DNA from: Citrus sinensis
Lineage: Eukaryota > Streptophyta > Magnoliopsida > Sapindales > Rutaceae
Direction: 5' to 3'
Assembly: GCF_022201045.2 (NCBI RefSeq)
Contig: NC_068557.1
Coordinates: forward strand, 32,527,501-32,591,500
DNA: 64,000 nt
Shown: positions 46,518 through 58,070 of the stretch, piece after piece
Position numbering within the stretch: position 1 is the stretch's first letter
Layout: each line of letters opens with the position of its first letter
Position numbers and translations under genes: made by a program
The notes under the pieces: model-generated
Seen by the model: only the letters and a program-made list of their open reading frames with translations
Told to the model about the DNA's origin: nothing
Databases searched by the model: none

Positions 46518-48757
46518 TTTTTCACTTGTATAATGAAAAATCTATTATATCTTTAATATTTTATCAAAATTATTATTTAAAATTTACATTTACTATATGT
46601 TAGGAACTTTTATTTCATAATAACAATTTTTTTCTATAATAATTATACCTTAAAAACTACAACACCTCAATTACAAAAGCACTCAAAAGCAAAAAAAAAT
46701 AAAACTGCCATAATTGAGATTGAATGAATGAAATTAATTACAACAGAAATTGATGAGAGGTACAATTTTGGAGTTACTAGCCAAATAGTTAATAATTAAG
46801 TAGTTGTGAGTGGTGACGTGCATTGAGCCCTGAAGAATTAATCATGGTTTATTTTATTTGAAGGAAGTACGTTCGCATCATGTTGTGATTAATGAATGCA
46901 TTAATTAGGATTCGTTGCATTTGCAATTAATTTTCCTTTTCCACTCAATCTTTTTGTTGTCATTATCAACAACGTGTTTCGGGTTCAATGCATGCCATGC
47001 CATGCCAAACCTAATATCGGCACTGATAATATCCGCCACTATGATTTCTTTTCTTTTTCCTATGTTTTTAAAGGAGAAAAACATACTAAAACTAACAGAG
47101 ATTAAAAAAAATACCTGTTATTGATTTTGGAACATAGTTAATTTTTTCTTGTTAAAATTAATATATACCATTTATTTTCTTTATAGTCTTTAAAAATCCG
47201 CAAATTCCTTTAATACCAAAAATTTAAAGGAAAAGAGGAGTAAGTAGGTCATTTACTCAATTATTTATCTTGAAAATATAAAATGCATATTTATCATAAG
47301 AAAAATAAAAATAAATATATATCTTATTATTAATTTTTTATTGACATGGAAAAATATATTTTTTCTTATTTTTGATCCTTAGATTTTTTATTTTAATTTT
47401 CATTGATATAATTTATATAATTTTAGTCATGATCTATTTCAAAACAACGATAATACTATAAAATTATACTGAAGATCTCCCTATAATTTTCTTCAATTAT
47501 CTACATAATTTCTAAGTACTATTTGTTAGTATTTTGATTTAGTACAATTTGTCAATTTTCCAAATCTTATTTAGTTCACCAAAAAAAAACACATTGTACG
47601 TTATTCATATTGAACTCATTTTCTTGGAAGAAATTGTAGATTATAATGAAAGATCAGTGTATATATGCATATAGATATATACTTGCTCTGTTACCACATA
47701 GGAATCACTCTTATCTCACATTTTTCTCTCTTGCTTCGCCCCCAGTAACAATACCATCACGTCAAGTTTAAAAATAACTTCAACATCAAACTGCTACTGC
47801 ACGTACTACCACCCACACCTGGCTACGTGGCTGCGAGTCGTATGCATGTTGTATCCTTTGGGCCCATTTAACTTCTTTTTTAGGCTTTCTTTTGGGTCAT
47901 AGCCCAAACCCAGATTCATCCTTGAAATGAATTTGAAGTGCGAAGAAATTCAAAATTCTTTATATTCTTTTTTTTTTTTTTAAATAAATAAATATGTTCA
48001 CCTCTCTATTTTTGTTTTGGTATCGGGCGTCCACACAAAGAATTACAGAAATTTCCTTCAAAGTTATGACACTCCCTTTCTCTAAATGGTTTATAAATTG
48101 AACACATACTGTAACGAGTCAAGTCACTGACTGAAGCCATATGTTACTGTTCTCTAATTAATTTTTTATGCTTAAAAAGAAAAACGAATTTACTAATTAC
48201 TTTTATTAATTTCCACAGTTTCCATTGAGGTAAACCCAGAAAAAAAGAAAAAAAAAAAAGTGCAAAATCTTCTCGGCTGGGCACCATTAATTTCCTTTCC
48301 GAACAAACACACACATACAAATTACAATGTGTCACACTAAACTGAGAATCCAAACACAGTTGACCTGCAGCTTTATTACCATTTGGCGCATTTGTCAATG
48401 ACACGACACTTCAGTAGTTTGACAAATAACAGTTTACAGCCCCTGTTACTTCCCGTCGTTGCAACCCAAACCCTTGGAAAAATCTCAGAAATTTGGATTT
48501 TGAAGTAAGCCCATTAATTTTCATCCAAAATTAGGAAACCCCATTATCCCCAATATTCGGAGCCAGAAACTTTTCGTACTTATCTGAGAAATTTAGGGTT
48601 CTGTTTTACTCAAAATCTTTGTTTTTGTTTCTTCTGAGTCAATAAATAAATGCCAGTCAGTCTGTCGGTTGTTCTTGTCGTTGCATTTCAAGAAATTCTA
48701 ACATTTGCTTCTAAACAGGCGCTCGTAATCGTAAGCTCACTCAACTTTGAGAAAAAT

Positions 48758-51700
48758 ATGGGTCGTTCTCGTGGGAACTTTCACGCTAATGATGAAGACC
48801 CCACTCAAAGGTTCGCTCTCTTTTTTCACAAAATTGATTTCCTTAATGTTACAGTGTTTTGTTTTCCTCTTCATTTGGTGTTGGTTCTCTGTGTTTGGAA
48901 CTGTTGCCTTTTCCTTAGCTGATTATTAATTTATATATAATCCTGAATGCTTTGAAGTAGAAGTGCTTCTACTCAAGTCTATATTGTGACTGTAGAACTT
49001 AATTTTTGTTTTTTTGGTTTTCAATAATTTTGAAAATTCTGCTTTTCGTGACTGACTAGCTTTTATGTTGTGCATCTGAAATTTATGGGATTAATTGTTA
49101 TTATTATTATTATTTTTCTTTATTTTTACTGTTCTTGTTTCTACTGTTACTGGAACTATGAAGTACAATGACAATGTGCTTCTTATGCATTTTTATTTAA
49201 TAGATAAATAGTTTGGGTTATTTTTAAAGAAAAAAAAAATTATTCCAACTTTCATAATTATGCTTCATTGATTTTGTTCTACCGTTATAACTTCTTGTCT
49301 CCAGCATAGTAATATTCCTCCAGAACCACACTCCAGAATCATTTCTTATAAGTTATCTGTGGCATGATTATGAAGCTTTTATCTGATGCTCATTTTGTTC
49401 ATGCAGGTCAAGGAGAAAGAAGAATGTCTCCAGTGACAATTCAGATACTGCAGCTCCAGGTACTTACCAATTACTACTATCATTTCATTGCGAAATGAAA
49501 TCTCCTGGCTGGGATCACTGAATTGAGTTGGAGTTCTCTCTTTAAGTGGCAATGTTCGTGAGTTATCTCAAAGTGGCAACGCTCACGCATTCTATGAGAT
49601 AATTGTTATACCTGTGGTTCTTTCTTAAACGGTTTGGATGGGGATGAGAATAATTACCCACTAAACTCCAATACTTATCCCTATTATTGATTGAAGTCGG
49701 TTGAATATGTTGTGCCTGTGGTTGCTTAAGTGCTTTCATCCTTTCTATATGTAAATGTGACGGGGATAATTTTCTTTTTATTTATTCATTTAAAATTTTA
49801 TGACATTTTCCCATCCAATAATGTTGAAGCCAGGTCAAGGAGCAGGTGAAGGGAAAAGGGCTTTATACCACTGCAATTATTGCAACAAAGACATTACAGG
49901 GAAGATCCGTATTAAGTGTGCAGTTTGTCCTGATTTTGACCTATGTATAGAGTGCTTCTCTGTTGGCGTTGAGGTGCATCCTCATAAGAGCAATCACCCT
50001 TACAGGGTTATGGTGAGTAAGAATAATATTTTGCTTGATTTTCTTCTCTATTATTTCAAAAATTCCATGCTTTTTCTTTTCCTCTAGTCTATCTATCCCT
50101 TGCTACAGTTTTGTTTATTCAGTTGCATATTGCTGATAGTGAATATAGTCTTGTTTTGAGCTTATGCATTTTTATACCTCTTTTCAACAGGACAATCTAT
50201 CTTTCCCACTTATATGCCCTGATTGGAATGCAGATGACGAAATTTTGCTTCTAGAGGTATTTTTTGGCCTTTTGCCTTTTAATGTCTTGAAGGTAGTACT
50301 ATTCTAAATCTGCTGATACAATATCTGGTTTGTGGAGATATTGTATTTGACTTCTCTATTGTTGAAATTTTTTGTAATCTTTAGGGAATCGAAATGTATG
50401 GCTTGGGGAACTGGGCAGAAATTGCAGAACATGTTGGGACAAAGACCAAGGAACTTTGTATTGAACATTATACAAATGTGTACATGAACTCCCCATTCTT
50501 TCCTCTCCCGGTACAACATTTTCAGCAAAGCCAGCCAATCCTCTTTTTAGTAGTTGATTTTTGATAAATAATTAAGTTGTCAACGCTTTTTCCTGCCCAG
50601 GACATGTCTCATGTTGTCGGCAAAAACAGAAAGGAGCTCCTTGCTATGGCTAAAGGTCACATTGATGATAAGAAAGGTTTTCTACATTATTTTCATCCTT
50701 CTCCTTGGAGTTATATTTCTTTTCCTTTTTTCCTTTTCACTTTCGTTGCTTGCTTGATATATGATAGGACTTAGGGCTAAATTAAGACTGACTTTTATTG
50801 ATTAAATCAAAAGAAAACTAACAATCAATCCTGACCTACAATTCGAGAGGTAGGTCAATCTCTCCCAAAACTCCTAATGGTTCCTAATACCAGACAATAC
50901 TCAACATAAACCCTAAATGACTCCATAATCTCTTATTTATAGCTAAACCCTAATTAATAATAAAGTTACTAAATTGCCCCTGCCCCTAAAATTACTAAAC
51001 AGCCCCTGCTCTTTTATATTTGCGCCTAACATAAGTTTTCATGGGTCTAACAATATATTATCTCTATTCTGCATGGCATGCAGCAGAGAGGTTACCATCT
51101 TACAGAAGCTAGTACTGTATCCAGTTCTGAAAGAATGATAATTGATTAGGATGAAAACCTACTGTCAGTGCACAGATGACTTTTGGTCATTTTGCATAAT
51201 TACTCTTCCTATTTATATGCCTAGTGTCTATTATTGATAGAACCTCATTTCATCAATTGCAAGTGGCTGTTGCAGGACCTAGCAAGCCTGGGGAAGCAAC
51301 TGTGAAGGAAGAATCTCCATTTTCTCCTTCAAGAGTCAAGTAGGGCTATCATTCTCACCTATATGCATGTGTTGTCTTAGTTCATTTTGATGCTTTCTTA
51401 TGCATTCAGGTTAAAAATAATTCTTATTCCAATTTTCATTTTTTTGTTTAAAGAATTGAAGAAATGCATAAAGTTGGACCCTCTGGCCGTGGTCTAAATG
51501 CAGGTAAGCATTAGTATTTTCTTGATTGGCTGGTACTAAATGTCTTATTGAAATAATTTTATGAGTAACACAATTAGATTTTCTGTATGCGTGGTGTTTA
51601 TTATTGGCTGGGAGCCGTAATCTAACTGGCTGCAATAATTGGAGTACCTATTTGTGTTGTCTTTTATTTTGTGGCAGATCCTCAAACAGAGAGAAGTTCC

Positions 51701-52918
51701 AAGGGGAAGAAACCAGTCACTTCAGGGAATGATGGTCCATCCTTAGTTGAATTGAGTGGTTATAACAGCAAAAGACAAGAATTTGATCCTGAGTATGACA
51801 ATGATGCAGAGCAATTACTCGCTGAGATGGAATTCAAAGATGCTGACTCTGAGGAAGAGCGAGACATTAAGCTGCGCGTGCTACGTATATATTCAAAGAG
51901 GTATGCAATACATACTTCTTTCTTACATGATTGCACTTTGCACTTTGATTGTTTCATTATTCTTAAATTCCTACTCATATTGTGAAATTTTGGGTAGATA
52001 TAACATTGGTGACAGAATGATCTCTCTGTGCATGGTTTATGGTTGAAACAGGCTTGATGAGAGGAAGCGTAGAAAGGATTTCATACTAGAAAGAAATTTG
52101 TTATACCCAAATCCTTTTGAGAAGGATTTGTCCCCTGAAGAGAGGGAGCTATGTCGGCGTTATGATGTCTTCATGCGTTTTCATTCAAAGGAAGACCATG
52201 AGGATTTGCTTCAGACTGTTATTTCAGAGCACCGAACTCTGAAAAGAATTCAAGACCTTAAGGTATAATTCGTGCTTCGCACATGTTTCCTTCATTGGAT
52301 ATATCCAACTACCCAAAATATTATTATACACAAATGTTCCTGTTGAAGAAAGCCGAAATTCCAATTAATTCTACAGGAAGCCCGAGCTGCTGGGTGCCGT
52401 ACATCTGCTGAGGCAGATAGATACCTTGAACTGAAAAGGGGAAGGGAAGCTGAAGAAGCTTCTCGCAGAGCAAAAGAAGGTGGCCATGCTGGCGCAAGCA
52501 GTCAGGGTGGTGCAAATGTGTTCATGGCTTCAGAGTCTCTTCGCAAAGATTCAAATTCAAGACCTTCAGGACAGGCTTCTTCAAGCCATGTAAATGATTT
52601 GTATATAATGGGATTCAATGAAACACAATTACTGTCTGAAGCTGTAAGTTTCTAATCCATCGTTTTCTTTCTTTGTCCGCCGTAAAATGAACACTTGTAA
52701 GCTAGCTAGCATTGTCATTTTGGCAGGAGAAGCGCCTATGCTGTGAGATCAGGTTAGCTCCACCTCTATATCTTAGGATGCAAGAGGTCATGTCCAGGGA
52801 GATCTTCAGCGGCAATGTCAATAATAAAGCTGATGCTCATCACTTGTTCAAGATTGAACCAAGCAAAATTGATAGGGTTTATGATATGCTTGTCAAAAAG
52901 GGGCTTGCTCCCCCATGA
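48758..52918 (+). CDS. ADA2B: Transcriptional adaptor ADA2B (PROPORZ1-like)
   Basis: Twelve exons join in phase: 48758-48810, 49407-49459, 49834-50012, 50191-50256, 50385-50510, 50601-50676, 51276-51339, 51454-51503, 51678-51900, 52052-52262, 52377-52643 and 52727-52918. They encode 519 residues (Arabidopsis ADA2B has about 487). In order there is a ZZ zinc finger (YHCNYCNKDITGKIRIKCAV ... CIECFSVGVEVHPHKSNHPY), a SANT/Myb domain (WNADDEILLLEGIEMYGLGN ... EHYTNVYMNSPFFPLPDMSH), a charged central region (FDPEYDNDAEQLLAEMEFKD) and a C-terminal SWIRM domain ending DRVYDMLVKKGLAPP. ADA2 binds and stimulates the histone acetyltransferase GCN5 in SAGA-type complexes. The start MGRSRGNFHANDEDPTQR matches the family. 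An in-frame ATG at 48650 would add 36 residues. Confidence 0.97.
50788..51047 (-). mobile_element. Possible short solo-LTR or TRIM-like insert in an ADA2B intron
   Basis: Read on the minus strand, the segment opens TGTTAGACCC, carries a TATA-like TATAAATAAG and, about 200 bases on, an AATAAA-type signal. Size and order suit a small LTR. The terminal dinucleotides are TG...CA if it ends near 50788, but no target duplication is seen. The call is tentative. Confidence 0.25.
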
Positions 52919-54007
52919 CAACCCTATTTATATTCTATTGCTTGTTCCAAATTGTAAATAAATTATTCCTCTCCGTATTCATTGTCGTCACTTCGAAAAT
53001 GGAAAACAAAATTTCTTTACAATTCTATATACTTGCCTACGTTTACTTAATCACTGTTACATGAATCATGAGACAACTCTGTCCAATAACAGTTAGAATG
53101 CATACATGTCCTTTGAATTCCTTAATCGTTAACATTTAATATTTCCAAGCATACTAGCTTAATATCTTAATCCTACTTGATATCACATCACTGTGTTCAA
53201 TTTTATCGAATTTCGTTTGACCTTACTAAAGGGAAATAAAAAAAAAAAAATCGTTTCCTTTCACTAAAGGGAAATTATCTGAAGAAAAAAACTCCTACAA
53301 ATTTAAATTTTTAACAGTATTGAACGTATTAAAAGAAAGGTAAAAAAAAGGACCAAGACTGTATTCTCAATCCACGATGACTTGTAATGAACATTAAAAT
53401 GATTAAGTAGAATCATAATAAATCATGCAGGTATGCAAAAAGGTCATAAAGGGGTGCCAGTGGTAAGGTTTATGCAAAATAATAATCAGTGATGCCACTG
53501 CCTTGTCAAAATATAATTTTTTTCTTTTTCAAAAAAAGGCAAACAATCGACCAAGAAAAGAAACCACAGGATAAATAAAAGTACATTATTTGATTTATTT
53601 AACCAACAAAAACATCCTATAACACAGCCTTTACAGTTTACGATTAAAGCTGAAACTCCTAGGCTGTAAAGATGCATACAAACTTTGGGTGCAAACGCAG
53701 TTAGCAATAAGCACACACTGCAATTCACTGATCTACTTCTGAACTGATACCCACCATATCAAAGCCTTTAAACCTAAACCCTTTTTATCCCAGTTCTATA
53801 TTACTGCTATACATCTGCGGCTTCTCCTCTAGTTAGAAACTTGGGAGTCATCGTCTTCAGTATATCACTATACCAACTCTTCTCTATCTTATATACAGAA
53901 ACCAAAGAAACCACAATTTACCATCCAGGTCAAAACTTTGCCCCCTGCAGCTGGCTATACCATATCTTTTTATTATACAACTTAAACCCTCCTTTTGAGG
54001 GCGTCTA
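52919..54007. other. Convergent spacer between ADA2B and BAH-Agenet genes
   Basis: This 1.1-kb AT-rich spacer contains the two opposing 3'UTRs. No exon or repeat stands out. Confidence 0.4.
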
Positions 54008-57000
54008 CTACAAATTTCCTCTGGTTTTTGCAGGTTCAGTACTATCCTTCAAAACCAACTCAGCTTTATCATTAGAATCCTCGTTGTCATCTCTACCTCC
54101 AACTTCCACAATTTTATCTTCATCTTTGTGACAATGCAGCTTTCTCATATCACTTTCTTTTACATTTTTAAGGTCATCAATCACAACTAAACCAGCCAAC
54201 TCCGGTTTACCTTCTTCAACAGCTTCAATTTTGGAGGTTGCGAGGACTTCCTGCTCCGGCAATGCAGTATTAAGATCACCTAATGCTCCATTAATAGCAG
54301 AGCACACTGAAGACCTCAAGCTAGATTTGAAGTTTGCAGAAACATAGGAGAGTATGTTGGGATTTCCCCTCACATCAACCCATTTGTTGCCAACCCAGTC
54401 TTTGGAAGCCCTCACATTTTGTCTTTGCACACTCAGGACCTTATCTTCACCTAAAAATCACAGACAAAATCACATCATTCACGAAGATGAAAAATAACCG
54501 TGGAACAACGATGCATCAAATAGAACAGTGGAGCATACCAGGGAGGTAAACTCGCAGGACATCATCTCCAGAAACATCGACACCAATTACAACACCTTCC
54601 CACCATCCGCCACTCCACCATGTATCAACAGGTGCTCCAACCTCAGAATTAAATCTTGCAGCATTAACTGAAGGACATGGCCGAATTGTCAGGCGACCTT
54701 GGCATCTCATGCCCAGTTTATCAGGAGCTGCCACCCTGGATGCAGGTACCCATTCCTACAAAATAAAGAAAAGAATAAAGATTTATAATGTCGGAAGCAT
54801 AGGGATTAAAATAAATTAGGGTTTCTTAGATTTTGAGTCTAATTAATCTTTAGTATTTTATTACGATTTATCTTGTTTAAGTAAAGCTTATTTGAGTCAT
54901 TGCGTATGTCTCAAGTACACAAGAAAGGATAGCTCTCAATGAAAGAAAATGCTGAATCCACGGCAAAAATAAACACAGAAGGGAATATTCTAAAATATTA
55001 TTAATGAAAAGTTTAAGAGGTATGACAATAAACTAAGATAACAAGATACTAGTAGCTATTAAATCCTAATCCTTCTCAAATAAGTGAAATAATCTAAAAT
55101 CCTAACTAGACTAGGATTAAAAATATGACTCAAATAAGCTTACTAAAACAAGATAAATCCTTATAAAATACTAAAGACTAATTAGACCCAAAATCTAGAA
55201 TCCCTAATTTATTTTAACCCCTATGCTTCCTACATCATTTTAGGTGCAATTGGCTGCCACCATCAATGCAGACTGCTGAAAAGATGGTCATGGGCACGAT
55301 CCAAGCCAAGAAATCATTACCATTCTTAAAATAACCAAATGAGGCACCAAGATCATAATTTTACAAAATTGGAAATCATACTAACTATATTCAACTAGAA
55401 AAATACTGCCTGTTCATACTTTGATGCAGTTGTCAAAGATTTAAGCTAGAAAAGTTTCAAAGCATTCTTGTAAAATTCAAGAATAAAGTTCATGCAGCAT
55501 TTGTGTACCTCTAAATTTCCAGAACCATCAGCATCCTCCACATCATCATATTTTACTTTCAGTAGCTTCTGGGATGCTTGCATAACCTTACACCTGAACC
55601 AGCAGCCCCGAATGCCACTATCTTGACAGAGGAGCTCTATTTTCTCATCCACTTTGAAAGTGGTAGGACAGTCTGATTGCGGTAAACCCACCTTAATTCC
55701 CATTGTTTTTCTTGACAATCTTAATTTAAACTTTGGGCATTTAAGTTCAGTACTTGTATTCTGATCCACAGGAGATGAATTTTTCACACCAAAACCACCT
55801 TCAAGTCCTTGCCCCTTGCAATTTCTACTTCTCTTAGTACTCACCCTTGCTGGATCATCAAGACTCAATTGTTTCTCATCTTCATTCTCCAGCTTACGGC
55901 ACCTAGCCTTTTGCTTGGGAACAGGAGGTCCACCTAAACTAGAGACAATTGCTTGACTAGAGTACCCTCGCAATTTAGTAAGAGTGAAGGGTTTTACTTT
56001 TTTATTTTTTATCTGCCTAAAACACATGTAAATACTGGAGGGTGACGTGTGAGGAACAACAGCCACACACTCCTCATAATGCCTGGGAGTCAAGACAGTT
56101 GCCAGGCCATCAACACACTCTGCACTGATCACTTGAACATGAGTTGTGATGAAAACTTCCCTAGGATGTGGATTCAGATCAGGAATTACATCAATAAATT
56201 CCTTGTTGTGATGAAACCACCGCAATTTCACCTTCTTCTGTCCCTTCTTGTCTTCATACATATCTTCCACGTATCCAAGGCGGTGACTTTCTTCTTCAGC
56301 CGTAATAAATACAAAGGAATGAACCTGGGCATCAGGCGGACAAAAAATGGAAAAAGCAGTCAGATGCCAATGAGACATGTAACAGCACTAAAGTAAAAGT
56401 CAGGCACAACATGTAGCAATAATAATTAATACATTGACCTACAGCTATTACGGTTCCATTCCTGCAAAAGGATGGGTAGTGCTTGAGCTGTTTAGTACAA
56501 TTCCAAGCAATGCCAGACCACTCGATATCTGAATTTTGAACTTTCAATTTTCTTATTACCTGTATTTACAGTGAAATCCCAATTATAGAAAGAACAAAAG
56601 TCCTATACTTACATAACATAAATAACAACTGCAGAAGATAGATACCATGTGATCCGGTAAATAGGTTTGGTGATAAGTTAATCTTGATGTCAGAAGATGA
56701 AGAGATCCAAAATCTTGCGTTGAATCATCCACCTGTGAATCTGTTATAGAAATATTAGACTTAGCAGATCAAATTCGCTGTAACGGCAGACAGCAAGGGT
56801 TACTGAAAAGATCATAAAACTTTTAAATCTTCCATCCAGAATTAAGAATACAACTACGTCTGCATGACAAATGTGGCAAGAAATACCCAGGTTTCAAGGA
56901 ATGCCAAAAGTAGATAATGTAGAGACATAAATCATTCAATTTAGGGATCGAAAGGATGACATGCTTTCCATTACACAAGAAATGAATATAGCATGCAAAA

Positions 57001-58070
57001 GGTTTCTAACCTTCATGCAACTGTTTTAGGATATAGATCTTTACACAACTAAAATACCTGAAACTTGACAAGAAGAAATGCAGAACATAAGTGTGCCATC
57101 AGTCATGACAAGAGAAAGCCATTAAGACACCTATTGATTCGATCGAAACAAACTAACAAATTCGCGATATTTCCCATACTTGGAGAACTGTAACCACTTC
57201 TAATAGGAGACTTGCAAGCAGTTAATATTCATGTTCTTGACATCTCAACAACTGCTGTTCCATTTCAGAAGCATATTCTAAATAATTTCTAGAGGCAGCA
57301 ATAACCTATTTTGGTAAGTTTCAGCAATACAATTAAGAACCACGTTAGTCACTCTACAATTAAAAATAAACCTAAATAATTATGGATTCCACTAGGAAAT
57401 CCAAAATATTCTACAGCGTTGACAAATGCTCAGAATCTATTAACGTACATAAATGTTTGACCTCTTCCAAATGAAAGCAACAAATGCAGCAACATACGAC
57501 ATAACCTAAAATGAAAGATAAATTTTCAAATCCACTTTGAAAAACAAACTGTTTGCAGTTAGTAACACAGAGCCCGGCATGCAATTCGTAATCATAAACC
57601 CAGCAGCTCAAGTGCCACTCTTCCGACATGTGGAAACAATAGTAAATGTGACTTTCCTATTTGAATTTTATTACAACAGCAAACTCTTATCGAATAGTTC
57701 CATGCAAACTAATAATACATGAATATTCTAGAAGAAGAATTATAAAACTTTGCAAATGCATGCATTATTACATACTTGGAAATTCTAGTGGCGGCTGACA
57801 CTTGGAGACCAATAAGGTTAACCAGTCTACAACTTCTCGTCTTGCTCGCCATTTCATGGATGCATTGATGGATCCTTCTGATCCACAAACATTCAAGAAC
57901 TCATCTGAAACAACATAAATCATGTGCCTTATACTTCTCTCAGTGCCTACAACTGCAAGCACTAAAGTCCCAGACTTATCCTTCAAGTAAAAGTGAACTA
58001 CACGGCTTCCACGTTCATGGCATATAATGTGCTCTTCCCAAGAAACAAAACCATGGCCATTTGCAGACAT
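54008..58070 (-). CDS. BAH- and Agenet-domain chromatin reader protein
   Basis: Six exons, 57776-58070, 56646-56740, 56443-56559, 55509-56324, 54539-54755 and 54008-54450, join in phase to 660 residues. A BAH domain spans about 150-285 ([50 protein letters not shown]). A basic linker follows ([10 protein letters not shown]). Two Agenet/Tudor-type modules lie at about 392-450 ([20 protein letters not shown]) and 475-535 ([20 protein letters not shown]). The tail is acidic and disordered. This order is that of Arabidopsis 'Agenet and BAH domain-containing' proteins, which read histone marks in gene silencing; the precise mark is not deducible. The start [20 protein letters not shown] is the first Met that keeps the conserved N-terminal region. 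A 449-bp foldback repeat sits in the intron between exons 4 and 5. Confidence 0.92.
54789..55237. repeat. Foldback element with about 112-bp inverted arms inside an intron
   Basis: The left arm (54789-54900) runs TGTCGGAAGCATAGGGATTA ... TTGAGTCAT. The right arm (55124-55237) is its reverse complement with about ten mismatches (ATGACTCAAATAAGC ... CCCCTATGCTTCCTACATCA). The 220-bp centre is single copy. One arm reads outward as TGATGTAGGAAGC, an LTR-like start, so the structure may have arisen from two opposed fragments of an old LTR. It lies in the BAH-Agenet gene intron 54756-55508. Confidence 0.7.

Larger units (their letters stand above)
44265..48757. other. Gene-free 4.5 kb between P450 and ADA2B
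   Basis: It holds the P450 promoter, an LTR relic (45353-46222), several CA/TA microsatellites with a 95-bp duplication, long AT-rich stretches (46500-47700) and, in the last 300 bases, the ADA2B leader. I see no other exon. Confidence 0.45.

Noticed and set aside
46424-46735. Possible MITE with GGCAGTT at both ends
   Set aside because: The inverted match is only about seven bases plus AT-rich filler; it could be chance.
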